Shown: positions 17,697 to 26,500 of the stretch, piece after piece
Layout: every line of letters starts with the position of its first letter
Numbering within the stretch: position 1 is the first letter of the stretch
NCBI RefSeq assembly: GCF_024171695.1
Contig: NZ_JAMTCF010000020.1
Span: forward strand, 62,001 to 126,000
DNA: 64,000 nucleotides
Source of the DNA: Actinosynnema pretiosum
GTDB lineage: Bacteria; Actinomycetota; Actinomycetes; Mycobacteriales; Pseudonocardiaceae
Reading direction: 5' to 3'
Notes under the pieces: generated by a model
Database searches by the model: none
Told to the model about the DNA's origin: nothing
The model's input: only the letters and a program-made list of their open reading frames with translations
Made by a program: the position numbers and the translations under genes

Positions 17697-18032
17697 TCAG
17701 GTGCTCCCGTGCTCGACCACCCGCAGGTCCGGCAGCCCGGTCGCCGGACCGACCAACGTGTTCGCCCGGTGCTCTCAAGTGGTCGCCCACGCCAGTTCAG
17801 CGTCGCCTGCCACGTCGAGCAGCAGCACCGGGCGCACGACGGGGATCGTGCCGGGGCGGGTGCGTGCGGCTCGCGGAGGATCGAGGGCAGCGAGGAGCGT
17901 CCCGGCATCCGGTTCCGGGTCGGCTCGGTCAGGCGCAAGCGGGCCGCGATCGCCTCGCGCTGTCCATTGTTCCTGAGCGGAAGGACGTCCGGGCGGGATC
18001 GGCGTCGAATCGCCGTCACACTTCCGGGTGGT
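17697..18032 (-). pseudogene. Possible gene remnant behind the phzF-like gene
   Basis: Directly after the phzF-like stop, and in the same frame, the minus strand stays open for about 85 codons down to a TGA at 17775-17777, then is open again to a TGA at 17697-17699. The text around the first TGA has good actinobacterial codon bias: IPVVRPVLLLDVAGDAELAW before it and TLVGPATGLPDLRVVEHG after it. There is no plausible start codon in the upstream part. This looks like the 3' end of a decayed gene with an in-frame stop; the family is not recognised. The rest of the 611-bp gene-free stretch (17422-18032) holds the 13-bp tandem repeat and GC-rich filler. Confidence 0.35.
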
Positions 18033-18863
18033 CTAGTCGAGCGTCACGCGGCCGGTGACCACGGTGGTCGTCGCGCCGCCGATCCACAGGTCGTCGTCGG
18101 CGTCCCGCTCCACCAGCACGTGCCCGTCCGCCCCGACCACCGTCCCCTGGTGCGCGGCGTACCGGTCGGGCGCGCGGCCGGTGTCCACCAGCCAGCGGGC
18201 CACCCCGGCGTTCAGGCTGCCGGTCACCGGGTCCTCGGTCACCCGGTCGCCCTCCACGAACAGCGCCCGCACCTCCACCAGGTGCGGCGAGCCCGGCGGG
18301 TGCGGACCGACCAGGCCGAGCGCCGGTGCGTCCGCCAGCTCGCGCGCGGTCGGGACGCGCGCGCCCAGCACCGAACCCGCGTCCGGCGCCAGCACCGCGA
18401 GCCAACCGGGGCCGTTGTCCACGTGCGCGGCGTCGACCACCGGCACGTCCAGCACCTCGGCCAGGTGCGCGCGCAGGTCCGCGTCGACCGGTCCGGACCG
18501 GGTCAGCGGGGGAGCGGCGAAGGCCAACCCGCCCTCGGTCCGCCGCACCCTGACCAGTCCTGCCTCGCACTCCTGGGTGAACACCGCCTTGTCCACGCCG
18601 GACCGCTCGGCCCAGGCGTGGCACGCGCCCAGCGTAGGGTGCCCGGCGAACGGGAGTTCACCCGACGGCGTGAAGATCCGCACCCGGTAGTCCGCAGGGC
18701 CGGTCGGGGGCAGCAGGAAGACCGTCTCGGACAGGTTCGTCCAGCGCGCGAAGCGGGCCAGCGCCGCGTCCGGCAGGTCGTCGGCGTCGCCGACCACGGC
18801 CACCGGGTTGCCGCGCAGGGAGGTGCCCGCGAACACGTCCACCTGGCTGAACCACCTGCTCAC
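18033..18863 (-). CDS. PhzF-family isomerase/epimerase-like protein
   Basis: 276 residues, the usual length of the family. The N-terminus FSQVDVFAGTSLRGNPVAVV and NLSETVFLLPP contain the conserved PhzF motifs, with the catalytic Glu at residue 46. RIFTPSGELPFAGHPTLGACHAW and EDPVTGSLNAGVARWL are the matching half-domain motifs. The family shares the diaminopimelate-epimerase fold and catalyses proton shifts or isomerisations. There are no phenazine genes here, so the substrate is unknown. It is followed by a probable gene remnant. Confidence 0.88.
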   Translation of the reverse strand: MSRWFSQVDVFAGTSLRGNPVAVVGDADDLPDAALARFARWTNLSETVFLLPPTGPADYRVRIFTPSGELPFAGHPTLGACHAWAERSGVDKAVFTQECEAGLVRVRRTEGGLAFAAPPLTRSGPVDADLRAHLAEVLDVPVVDAAHVDNGPGWLAVLAPDAGSVLGARVPTARELADAPALGLVGPHPPGSPHLVEVRALFVEGDRVTEDPVTGSLNAGVARWLVDTGRAPDRYAAHQGTVVGADGHVLVERDADDDLWIGGATTTVVTGRVTLD

Positions 18864-18921
18864 CGCGACCTCCTCGCCTCCGACCGACGATGCGCCCTCC
18901 GCCCCGCCGAGCGCGGAACTT

Positions 18922-19545
18922 TCACCTGATCGTGCCGAGCAGCCGGTCCACGAGATCGTGCCACCCCGCTTCGAGCCGCTTCTGGCTCATGCCGCGAGTG
19001 GTCCGCAGGTGGTTCACCAGCCCGATCTCCAGGTACCCCATGAGCGTGACGGCGTGCAGCGTCAGGTCACCGCCCGCGCCCGCCTCCCGCAGCAGCAGCA
19101 CCAGGTGGGTCTGCCGCAACCGCTGGCCGGGCACCGCGTAGCGCCGGTCGGGGTCGGTCTCGGCTGCCAGGTACAGGTCCCGGTCGCCGTGCTCGTGCCG
19201 CAGCACGGCGGGCCCGAACGCGTGCAGCCGCTCGGCCGCGCCCGCGCCGGGCCCGAGCGGGGGCGGTCCGGTCAGGTAGCCCGCCTGGAGCCGCTCCTCG
19301 CTGCGGTCCAGCAGGGCCAGCAGCAGGCCGGTGCGGTCGCCGAAGCGCCGGAACACCGTGCCCTTGCCGACGCAGGCGGCGCTGGCCACCGCGTCCATCG
19401 TCAGGTTGGCCGCGCCGTGCTCGTCCACCAGCAGTGCGGCGGCCTCCAGCAGGCGCGCCCGGTTGCGCGCGGCGTCGGCGCGCAGTCGTGGTTCTCCGGT
19501 CACCGGCTCCACGTCGATGCGCACCGGTCCGGTAGGGGTGCTCAT
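18922..19545 (-). CDS. TetR-family transcriptional regulator
   Basis: 207 residues from ATG at 19545. The helix-turn-helix lies at about residues 22-68 (ADAARNRARLLEAAALLVDEHG, LTMDAVASAACVGKGTVFRRFGDR). The effector domain includes ERLHAFGPAVLRHEHGDRDLYLAAE, seen in TetR proteins that sit beside NADPH-dependent FMN reductases. It is divergent from such a gene at 19671, and a 22-bp palindrome lies between them, so it very probably represses that gene, possibly in response to electrophiles or quinones. Confidence 0.85.
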   Translation of the reverse strand: MSTPTGPVRIDVEPVTGEPRLRADAARNRARLLEAAALLVDEHGAANLTMDAVASAACVGKGTVFRRFGDRTGLLLALLDRSEERLQAGYLTGPPPLGPGAGAAERLHAFGPAVLRHEHGDRDLYLAAETDPDRRYAVPGQRLRQTHLVLLLREAGAGGDLTLHAVTLMGYLEIGLVNHLRTTRGMSQKRLEAGWHDLVDRLLGTIR

Positions 19546-19617
19546 GTGGGCAGGGTAACGCCATCGCGGCAGAAGTGGACTGCGGTCCGGATAAGTGATA
19601 GAACGTTCAAGCACCGT

Positions 19618-19639
19618 CAACCGGACCGTGGTCCGGTTG
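19618..19639. promoter_or_regulatory. 22-bp palindromic operator
   Basis: CAACCGGACC and GGTCCGGTTG form perfect 10-bp arms around GT, in the divergent region between the TetR and FMN reductase genes. A related half-site, GCGGTCCGGA, lies at 19582-19591. This is the likely binding site of the TetR protein. Confidence 0.75.
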
Positions 19640-19670
19640 GAATCCACGTTGTACCACCGGGAGAACCCAG

Positions 19671-20228
19671 ATGTCTGCACGCGTCCTCGCGTTCGTCGGC
19701 AGCCTCCGCGCGGCCTCGCACAACCGCCAGCTCGCCGAGACCGCCGTCAAGCTCTCCCCCGAGGGCCTCGACATCGACCTCTACGAGGGCATCGCCGACG
19801 TCCCCTTCTACAACGAGGACATCGACAACCCCGAGAACCTCCCCGCCACCGTCGCGAAGCTGCGCGAGGCCGCCGCGTCGGCCGAGGCGTTCCTGCTGTT
19901 CACGCCCGAGTACAACGGCACCATGCCCGCCGTGCTCAAGAACGTCATCGACTGGCTGTCCCGCCCGTACGGCGCGGGCTCGATGACTGGCAAGCCCGTC
20001 GTGGTCGTCGGCACCGCGTTCGGCCAGTACGGCGGCGTGTGGGCGCACGACGAGGCCCGCAAGGCCGCGGGCATCGCCGGTGGCGCCGTGCTGGAGGACC
20101 TGAAGCTGGCCATCCCCGGCTCGGTCACCCGCTTCGCCGACACCCACCCGGCCGACGACGCCGAGGTCGTCACCCTGGTCACCGACCTGCTCGACAAGCT
20201 GTCCGCGCAGCTCAAGACCGCCGCGTGA
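19671..20228 (+). CDS. NADPH-dependent FMN reductase
   Basis: 185 residues. The flavodoxin-like fold begins ARVLAFVGSLRAASHNRQLAETA, where GSLR-x-x-S-x-N is the FMN phosphate loop. LLFTPEYNGTMPAVLKNVIDWLSRP is the diagnostic P-E-Y-N-x-x-x-P-x-x-L-K-N-x-I-D-W motif. These enzymes reduce FMN, quinones or azo compounds with NAD(P)H. The neighbouring TetR gene and the shared palindrome suggest inducible expression. A hairpin terminator follows. Confidence 0.93.
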   Translation: MSARVLAFVGSLRAASHNRQLAETAVKLSPEGLDIDLYEGIADVPFYNEDIDNPENLPATVAKLREAAASAEAFLLFTPEYNGTMPAVLKNVIDWLSRPYGAGSMTGKPVVVVGTAFGQYGGVWAHDEARKAAGIAGGAVLEDLKLAIPGSVTRFADTHPADDAEVVTLVTDLLDKLSAQLKTAA

Positions 20229-20232
20229 GACC

Positions 20233-20289
20233 CCCGGTCCCGCTTCCGGCGGGACCGGGCCACCCGCGCCCACCGGTTTTTGTCGGTGG
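20233..20289. terminator. Two hairpins after the FMN reductase gene
   Basis: CCCGGTCCCGC and GCGGGACCGGG form an 11-bp stem with a 5-base loop (20233-20259). A smaller hairpin CCACCG/CGGTGG with a T-rich loop follows (20270-20289). Confidence 0.75.
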
Positions 20290-20340
20290 TCGCCGCTAGC
20301 GTTCGCCCCAACCTGGAATCCGGTGTGGGGAGGGCTGGCT

Positions 20341-23300
20341 GTGGAGCGGTTGGAGTACGTCGGCGGCACGTCGCGCAAGTTCTGGGAGGGCGCGCGCGAC
20401 GGGCTGTCGGTGACGGTGCGGTGGGGCCGCATCGGGACCTCGGGTCAGTCGAGGACCAAGGAGTTCGCGTCCGAGTCGTCGGCGCGGGAGCACTTGGCCA
20501 AGCTGGTCGCCGAGAAGCGCGCCAAGGGGTACTCCGACGGCGCGCACACCGCTCCCGCGCCACTTCGGGACCAGGCCGACGCCACTTCGGGGAGGGGCGC
20601 TGGCTCACCCCGGTCCGGGGCCACCACGGACGTCGCGCGCGACGTCCCCCCGGACCGACCGGACGGGGTGGGTGGTGGTGCGGGGCCGGGTGCATCGGCC
20701 CCCGGCGCCATCGCCGCCCCGTCGGAACCGGCCTCGACCGTGCCCGGAGGGCTGGACCACTTCGCCCCGGCGGCAACGCCGTCCGGAGGGGGCACCCACC
20801 TCGCGCCCTCGGTCGTGGCGGTCCCGGAAGGCCGGACCGCGCCCGGCGGGGTCGGCCACCTCGCTTCCGCGCAGGTCGCCGCGTTCGAGGCGACCGAGCG
20901 GGACGGCGGCGAGGCGCCCTCCCCGGCGGGCCGGATCGTGCCAGGAGGGCTCGACCACTTCGCCCCCGCCACGCCTCCACCCAGGACCGAGCCCGGCGCG
21001 GAGCCCGCGTGGGACCCGGTCGCCGAGGACCGCTGGCCCGACGACGCGCGCCCGCACCGCCTCGCCCTGCACCGCAGGGGCGACGGGCACTCCAAGCGCA
21101 AGCTCGCGCCCGGAGCCGCCGCCGAGATGCGCGCGCTCGCCGAGAAGCACGACGAGCAGGTGCGGCAGCGGTCCTGGAAGGCCCGCCTCAAGAGCGACGC
21201 CGACCTCGTCGACGCCCTGACCGCCCACCTCGACGGCCACGCCAACCCGGTCGGCGCGGGCGTGCTGCACAACGTGCTCGCGCGGCACACCTCCTCCTAC
21301 GAGCTGGACAAGCTCAACGCGCACGCCGACGCCTGGCTCGCCGAGCACGGCGTCGTGTTCGCCACCGAGGCGGTCCTGGCCAGCGCCACCACCGTCATCG
21401 GCGACGGGATCAGCCACCAGTCCACGCGCAAGGCGATCAGCCGCGCCTGGTACGGCATCGAGCTGGTCGGACGGGTCCGCGCCGCCCTCGCCACCGCGAC
21501 CGACGTCGAGTACGCGGAGGCCCTGGACCGGGTCGGCGCGTACCTGGACCGCCGCTCGGCCCGCGCGATCGCCGCCGTCCTCCTGCCGACCGAGGCCGAC
21601 CTGGTCGAGCTGATGTGCCAGGACGTCCGGGCCGCGCACGACGAGGAGCAGCGCGCCCACGTCGTGCTCACCGCCATCAGCACCCCCGAGCAGCTCGACC
21701 TGGTCAAGCCGACCGTGCCGCTGTGGGACGTCGACAACTGGAACCGCACCCTCCCCACCCTGGTCACCACCCTCGGCGCCGACGCCCTGCCCGCGCTCCT
21801 CGACTGGTTCCGCGCCGACGACGCCACCCCGTCCCTGCGCGCCGCGCTCGCCCAGCACATCGCCGCGACCCCCACCGACGAGGCGCTGCGCTTCCTGGTC
21901 GACCTCGCCCCCGACCGCGCCACCTCGGGCCAGCTGCTCACCGCGCTGCGCCGCCAGCCCGGTCGGGCCACGCGGGTGCTCACCGACGCCGTGCTGGCCA
22001 GGACCCGTGGGGCCGCCCCCGCCCGGACCCCGGTCTGGGACCTGCTGGAGGCGCACCTGCTGGCCTGCCCGGCCACCGTCGCCGCCGTCCCGCTCGCGCC
22101 CGAGGCCAGGGCGCTGGTCGACGGCGTCGCCGAGGGCTTCGCGGACCGCGTCCCCGAGGCCGACCCCGCCGACCTGCCCCGCCCGCTCGTGGACGCCCCG
22201 TGGGAGCGCGCCACCACCACCGCGCCACCCGCCGTGGTGCGCGGCCTGGAACCGCTCGGCGACGCCGCCGAGAAGTGGCTGCCCGGCGAGCGCGACGAGT
22301 GGCTGGCGGGCATCCCCGACTACTTCCTGCCCTGGGAGCAGGTGCGCGACGCGGTCCTCACCGACGAGGGCAACTACCTGGAGCGCGAGTCCGCCCTGCT
22401 GCGCGGGCCGGTGGACCAGGTCAGGCACCTGCTGCGCCAGCTCGGGCCGTACGGGATCTACAACGCGGAGACCGGCCGCGCGCTGGTCGCCCGGTTCGGG
22501 ACCGACCTGCTGGAGGTGCTGCCGGAGCTCCACGTGTACCCGTCCGTCGCGACCGAGATCCTGCTGCCGCTGCGCTCGCGGTGGGTGGCGGCGCTGATGG
22601 CCGAGTCGCTGGGCAAGCGGCTGCACCGGCCTCGGGCCGTCGCCTGGTTCGAACGGCACGGGGTGGACGGCGCGCGCCCGCTGGTGGCCGCCGCCGTCGG
22701 CCCGACCGGTCGGGTGCGCGCCTCGGCCGAGGCCGCGCTGCGCCTGGTCGCGGACCGGGTGGGCGCCGAGGCCGTGCTCGCCGTCGCGGCCGAGCACGGC
22801 GACAAGGCGCACCGGGCCGTGCGGAGCCTGCTGGAGGTCGACCCGGTCGACGTCGTGCCCACGAAGCTCCCGTCGCTGGAGGGCGTCGACCCGGCCGTGC
22901 TGCCCCAGGTGCTGCTGCGCGGTCGCCGTGCCGCCGTGCCGCTGTCGGCGATGCCGAACCTGCTGCTGAGCCTGGCGATCGACCGCGCCGACAGCAGGTA
23001 CGCGGGCGCGCTGGTCGTGCGCGAGCTGTGCGACCCGGAGTCGCTGGCCGGGTTCGGGCGGGCGCTGCTGGGCCGGTGGCGGCTGGGCGGGATGCCGTCC
23101 GAGCAGGCCTGGGTGCTCACCGCCCAGGGCGTGGTCGGCGACGACGAGACCGTGCGCCTGCTGTCCCCGCTGATCCGGGTGTGGCCGGGCGAGGGCGGGC
23201 ACCGGCGCGCGGTGACCGGGCTCGACGTGCTCGCCCAGATCGGCAGCGACGTGGCGCTCATGCACCTGGACGCGATCTCGCGCAAGGTGAAGTTCAAGGG

Positions 23301-24315
23301 GCTCAAGGCGAGCGCGCGGGAGAAGCTGGAGCAGATCGCCGTCGACCGGGAGCTCAGCGCCGACCAGCTGGCCGACCGGCTCGTGCCGGACTTCGGGCTG
23401 GACGCGAGCGGCACGCTGGTCCTGGACTACGGGCCGCGCCGGTTCACGGTCGGGTTCGACGAGCACCTGAAGCCGTACGTGCTCGACGGGGACGGCAACC
23501 GCCGCAAGGAGCTTCCCAAGCCGGGCGCGAAGGACGACCCCGAGCTGGCCCCGGCGGCGCACCGCAGGTTCGCGGCGCTGAAGAAGGACGTGCGCACCTC
23601 GGCGGCCGACCAGATCGTCCGGCTGGAGAACGCGATGGTGGTGGGCAAGCGCTGGACGGCGGCGGAGTTCACCACCCTGCTGGCCGGGCACCCGCTGCTG
23701 CGCCACGTGGTCCGCCGCCTGGTGTGGCTGGCCGAACGACCCGGCGAGGACGGGGCGGGGCGGGCGCTGAGCTTCCGCCTCGCCGAGGACGGCAGCCTGG
23801 CCGACTCGGCGGACGACCCGGCGCCGCTGCCCGAGGACGCCGAGGTCCGCATCGCGCACCCGCTGCTGCTGGCCGGGGAGCTGGACGCGTGGGCGGAGGT
23901 GTTCGCGGACTACGAGCTGCTCCAGCCGTTCCCGCAGCTGGGCAGACCGGTGCACGCCCCGGAGGACGCGGACGCGGCGGTGAAGGCGCTGCTGGAGGGC
24001 GAGGTCGAGTCGGGCAGGCTGCTGTCGCTGGTGCGCCGGGGCTGGGAGCGCGCCGAACCGCAGGACGGCGGTGTGGAGCCGTGGATGGTCAAGCGGCTGA
24101 GCCCGACCCAGGTGCTGGTGCTGGACCTGGACCCCGGTCTGTACGTGGGGGCGGTGTCGATGGTCTCGGAGAAGCAGCGCCTGGCCGCGCTGACCCTGGA
24201 GCGCCCGGCGAGCTACTACTGGAACCCGCGGGGCAAGGAGACCCCGTCCCTGTCCACGCTGGACCCGGTGGTGCTGTCGGAGCTGATCGCGGACCTGGAG
24301 GCGCTGCGGGCGTGA
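20341..24315 (+). CDS. Large WGR domain plus DUF4132 protein (MolR-like)
   Basis: 1324 residues from GTG at 20341, placed 7 bases after GGGGAGGG; a GTG at 20323 is possible but less well placed. Residues 1-70 are a WGR domain (RLEYVGGTSRKFWEG, VTVRWGRIGTSGQ), named for its Trp-Gly-Arg motif and found in PARPs and MolR-like bacterial proteins. Residues 75-225 are a Pro/Gly-rich linker with three 33-residue repeats starting with a PGGLDHFAPA-like sequence. The middle is helical and HEAT-like. The C-terminus (VPDFGLDASGTLVLDYGPRRF onward) matches DUF4132. The molecular function of this family is unknown. Confidence 0.8.
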   Translation: MERLEYVGGTSRKFWEGARDGLSVTVRWGRIGTSGQSRTKEFASESSAREHLAKLVAEKRAKGYSDGAHTAPAPLRDQADATSGRGAGSPRSGATTDVARDVPPDRPDGVGGGAGPGASAPGAIAAPSEPASTVPGGLDHFAPAATPSGGGTHLAPSVVAVPEGRTAPGGVGHLASAQVAAFEATERDGGEAPSPAGRIVPGGLDHFAPATPPPRTEPGAEPAWDPVAEDRWPDDARPHRLALHRRGDGHSKRKLAPGAAAEMRALAEKHDEQVRQRSWKARLKSDADLVDALTAHLDGHANPVGAGVLHNVLARHTSSYELDKLNAHADAWLAEHGVVFATEAVLASATTVIGDGISHQSTRKAISRAWYGIELVGRVRAALATATDVEYAEALDRVGAYLDRRSARAIAAVLLPTEADLVELMCQDVRAAHDEEQRAHVVLTAISTPEQLDLVKPTVPLWDVDNWNRTLPTLVTTLGADALPALLDWFRADDATPSLRAALAQHIAATPTDEALRFLVDLAPDRATSGQLLTALRRQPGRATRVLTDAVLARTRGAAPARTPVWDLLEAHLLACPATVAAVPLAPEARALVDGVAEGFADRVPEADPADLPRPLVDAPWERATTTAPPAVVRGLEPLGDAAEKWLPGERDEWLAGIPDYFLPWEQVRDAVLTDEGNYLERESALLRGPVDQVRHLLRQLGPYGIYNAETGRALVARFGTDLLEVLPELHVYPSVATEILLPLRSRWVAALMAESLGKRLHRPRAVAWFERHGVDGARPLVAAAVGPTGRVRASAEAALRLVADRVGAEAVLAVAAEHGDKAHRAVRSLLEVDPVDVVPTKLPSLEGVDPAVLPQVLLRGRRAAVPLSAMPNLLLSLAIDRADSRYAGALVVRELCDPESLAGFGRALLGRWRLGGMPSEQAWVLTAQGVVGDDETVRLLSPLIRVWPGEGGHRRAVTGLDVLAQIGSDVALMHLDAISRKVKFKGLKASAREKLEQIAVDRELSADQLADRLVPDFGLDASGTLVLDYGPRRFTVGFDEHLKPYVLDGDGNRRKELPKPGAKDDPELAPAAHRRFAALKKDVRTSAADQIVRLENAMVVGKRWTAAEFTTLLAGHPLLRHVVRRLVWLAERPGEDGAGRALSFRLAEDGSLADSADDPAPLPEDAEVRIAHPLLLAGELDAWAEVFADYELLQPFPQLGRPVHAPEDADAAVKALLEGEVESGRLLSLVRRGWERAEPQDGGVEPWMVKRLSPTQVLVLDLDPGLYVGAVSMVSEKQRLAALTLERPASYYWNPRGKETPSLSTLDPVVLSELIADLEALRA
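20740..20970 (+). repeat. Three 99-bp coding repeats in the WGR protein linker
   Basis: Units start at 20740, 20839 and 20938, exactly 99 bp apart (33 residues from residue 134). Each opens with a VPGGLDHFAPA-like sequence (APGGVGHLASA in the middle copy) and diverges afterwards. Confidence 0.7.
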
Positions 24316-24382
24316 CGGTGGGAGCGGGCGCGCCTGGTCGGGGGGCCGTCGAACCGCTGGAGCCGTGCCGGGCTCCGGCGGG

Positions 24383-24571
24383 TCAGTAGCGCGGTCTTCC
24401 GTGCGGGCGGGTCGTGGTCGTGGGGCGGGTGGCTCGGCCCTGGTCGACCGGGCGGGTGGTGGCGCGGGCGCGCTTGCGGGCGTGCGCCGCGCAGCCCGGT
24501 GACCCCGGGCGCGCGTCGGTCCCCGGTCCGTCACCCGGCGCGGTCAGGTCGTCGGTCGTGGGGTCAGTCAC
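24383..24571 (-). CDS. Possible small coupled protein behind the TIR-like gene
   Basis: 62 codons from GTG at 24571, which overlaps the TGA of the upstream TIR-like gene by 8 bases (GTGACTGA). The product starts with an acidic, Thr/Pro-rich part (MTDPTTDDLTAP) and ends in a very basic Arg/Thr tail (GRATRPTTTTRPHGRPRY). It has no recognisable domain and low-complexity composition, so it could be non-coding. The overlap and shared strand are the only arguments in favour. Confidence 0.3.
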   Translation of the reverse strand: MTDPTTDDLTAPGDGPGTDARPGSPGCAAHARKRARATTRPVDQGRATRPTTTTRPHGRPRY

Positions 24572-25019
24572 CCGTGCCCTCCTCCGGGTCCGGGTCGTCC
24601 GCGCCCAGCAGGTAGGCCAGTTCCTCGACGTCCATCGGGGCCTGCCTCGACTTCACCTCCACGTCCGGTGCGGACGCCAGGAACTTCAGCGGCTCGGGGA
24701 GCAGCTCGACCGGGACCGGGGGGACCGCCAGGCGGACCGGCACGATGCGCTTGCCCAGGTCCCTGGCGGCCAGGAGGGTCGCGCGCACCGGGTCCACCGG
24801 GCTCTCCAGGAGCAGGCCGCCCTCCGGGGCGTCGTCCAGCCAGTGCCTGCCGATCACCACCAGGACCGCCGACGCCGCGTCGACCTCGGAGCGGGGTGCG
24901 CCCTCCGGGGCGGAGATGAACTCGGCGGCGCCGCCGAAGCGCTCGGAGAGCGTGTCCCGCAAGAGGTCGGTGCCGAACTTCTGATCGGCCGGGCGGTGGG
25001 AGAAGATGATTTTCTGCAC
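24564..25019 (-). CDS. TIR-like domain protein lacking the usual catalytic glutamate
   Basis: 151 residues from the GTG at 25019, 10 bases after GAGG; a GTG at 25028 is less well placed. The fold order matches TIR: KIIFSHRPADQKFGTDLLRDTLSERFG, then AASAVLVVIGRHWLD, then DPVRATLLAARDLGKRIVPVRL. Where NAD-cleaving TIR domains have W-V-x-x-E, this protein has D-P-V-R-A-T, so the catalytic Glu is not in place. It may be a binding or scaffold TIR domain. It faces the WGR/DUF4132 gene convergently and is followed by a possible coupled small ORF. Confidence 0.65.
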   Translation of the reverse strand: MQKIIFSHRPADQKFGTDLLRDTLSERFGGAAEFISAPEGAPRSEVDAASAVLVVIGRHWLDDAPEGGLLLESPVDPVRATLLAARDLGKRIVPVRLAVPPVPVELLPEPLKFLASAPDVEVKSRQAPMDVEELAYLLGADDPDPEEGTGD

Positions 25020-25458
25020 GACTGGCACACCTCGCGTCTGCGCGGAAGATCGGGTTTCCGGGAAATCGCCGCCTTCCAGGGGCGGCAGGGCGAGCCTGCC
25101 AGATCAGCGCCCCGGTCCGTCAAGGTTTCCGGCAGACTGGGGGAGGGTTTCCTGTTTCCAGTTCGTTTCCCCCTCGGGCGGTAACCCCTATTTCTACGGA
25201 AAGCGGGGGAATTGTGCAGCGGATTCCGCGTGGAGCGGGTGGGAATCGGCGTGAAAACACCGGACTGCGCCGCAAGAAGGCGGTGCGCGGGAGCGGGAAC
25301 GGTGCTGCGCGCGGCCTTGGGCGGTGGTGCGCGGTCGCTTCGGGGGTACCGCAGCGGTCCGGTGGGGGAGTGATGATCGACAAGGTGTCCGGGGCGCCGC
25401 GCCGGGTTACCGTCGGGGCGATCACTCAGCCGTCCGCACCGGGGAGCGCCGCCGCACG
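25020..25458. other. 439-bp divergent intergenic region
   Basis: Between the TIR-like gene and the IMPase-like gene. It is less GC-rich than its flanks around 25140-25215 and contains small inverted repeats (GGCAGG/CCTGCC at 25084-25100). Short open frames here lack codon bias. Promoters for both genes are expected but I could not fix them. Confidence 0.35.
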
Positions 25459-26244
25459 ATGACCGCCGAACTGCTGCCCGTCGCCCGCGAGGCCGTCGCC
25501 ATCGCCCGCCGCACCGTCGTCTCCAGCGCGCCGACGGGCGTGCGCGAGAAGGTGGCCCGCGACGTCGTCACCGACGTCGACCTCGCGGTGGAGGACGCGG
25601 TCCGCGAGTTCCTCGCCCGCGAGACGCCGCACCTGGCCTTCGTCGGCGAGGAGCGCGGTCGCAGCGGGCCCGACGACGCGCCCTGGTGGGTGCTCGACCC
25701 GGTCGACGGCACCTCGAACTTCGCGCGCGGCATCCCCCTGTGCGGCATCTCGCTCGGTCTCGTGGAAGGACCCACGAGCGTGCTCGGCGTGATCGACCTG
25801 CCGTTCCTGGACCTGGGCTACCACGCGGTGCGCGGCGGCGGGGCGTTCGTCGGGGACACCGCGCTGCGCGCCTCCGCCACCACCGAACTGCCGCAGGCCG
25901 TGGTGTCGCTCGGCGACTTCGCGGTGGGCGAGGACGTCGGCGCGGGCAACCGGGTGCGGCTCGCGCTGCTGGAGCGCTTCGGTGCCCGTGCCCAGCGCGT
26001 CCGCATGGTCGGCAGCGCCGCGATCGACCTGGCCTGGGTCGCGGACGGCAGGCTCGACGCCGCGGTCATGCTCTCCAACCTGCCCTGGGACACGGCGGCG
26101 GGCGTGCTGCTGGTGCGCGAGGCGGGCGGCCTGGTGCTGGACGCCGGTGGCGCCGACCACACCGTCACCTCGCCGTCGACGGTCGCGGTGTGCCCCGGCC
26201 TGCGCGACGCCGTCCTCGGGGTGCTGCGGGAGGCGGGGGCCTGA
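25459..26244 (+). CDS. Inositol monophosphatase-family phosphatase
   Basis: 261 residues, ATG at 25459. The three metal-site motifs of the family are present: Glu64/Glu65 in FVGEERG, WVLDPVDGTSNFARG with Asp80 and Asp83, and WDTAAG at 211-216 with Asp212. GSAAIDLAWVADGRLDAAV before the last motif is also typical. Members hydrolyse inositol-1-phosphate, histidinol phosphate, fructose-1,6-bisphosphate or PAP with Mg2+. No pathway gene is adjacent, so the substrate stays open. Confidence 0.9.
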   Translation: MTAELLPVAREAVAIARRTVVSSAPTGVREKVARDVVTDVDLAVEDAVREFLARETPHLAFVGEERGRSGPDDAPWWVLDPVDGTSNFARGIPLCGISLGLVEGPTSVLGVIDLPFLDLGYHAVRGGGAFVGDTALRASATTELPQAVVSLGDFAVGEDVGAGNRVRLALLERFGARAQRVRMVGSAAIDLAWVADGRLDAAVMLSNLPWDTAAGVLLVREAGGLVLDAGGADHTVTSPSTVAVCPGLRDAVLGVLREAGA

Positions 26245-26500
26245 GCGCCCACATCGGACCCGGAGTCCGGTCGCCCGCGCGCCGCGCACTACTGTCGTGC
26301 TCAGCGGATCCTGGGCGTCACCGCCCGACCGCGTTCCCGAGCGCCACCCCGGAACACCCCTGAGAAGCAGCACCCCCTGAGCACCGCCCGGAGCGCCACC
26401 TCCGGGCAGCACCCGCGACCCCGGTCACCACGGCGGGCGGCGAGTTGTCGTCGGCCCCCGTGGGTGGTGTTGGCTTAGCGGGTGACCACGAGGTTTACCC

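Noticed and set aside
20605..24534. A 1309-codon minus-strand frame opposite the WGR/DUF4132 gene
   Set aside because: The product is His/Gln/Arg/Gly-rich without any domain, while the plus strand encodes a clear WGR/DUF4132 protein.
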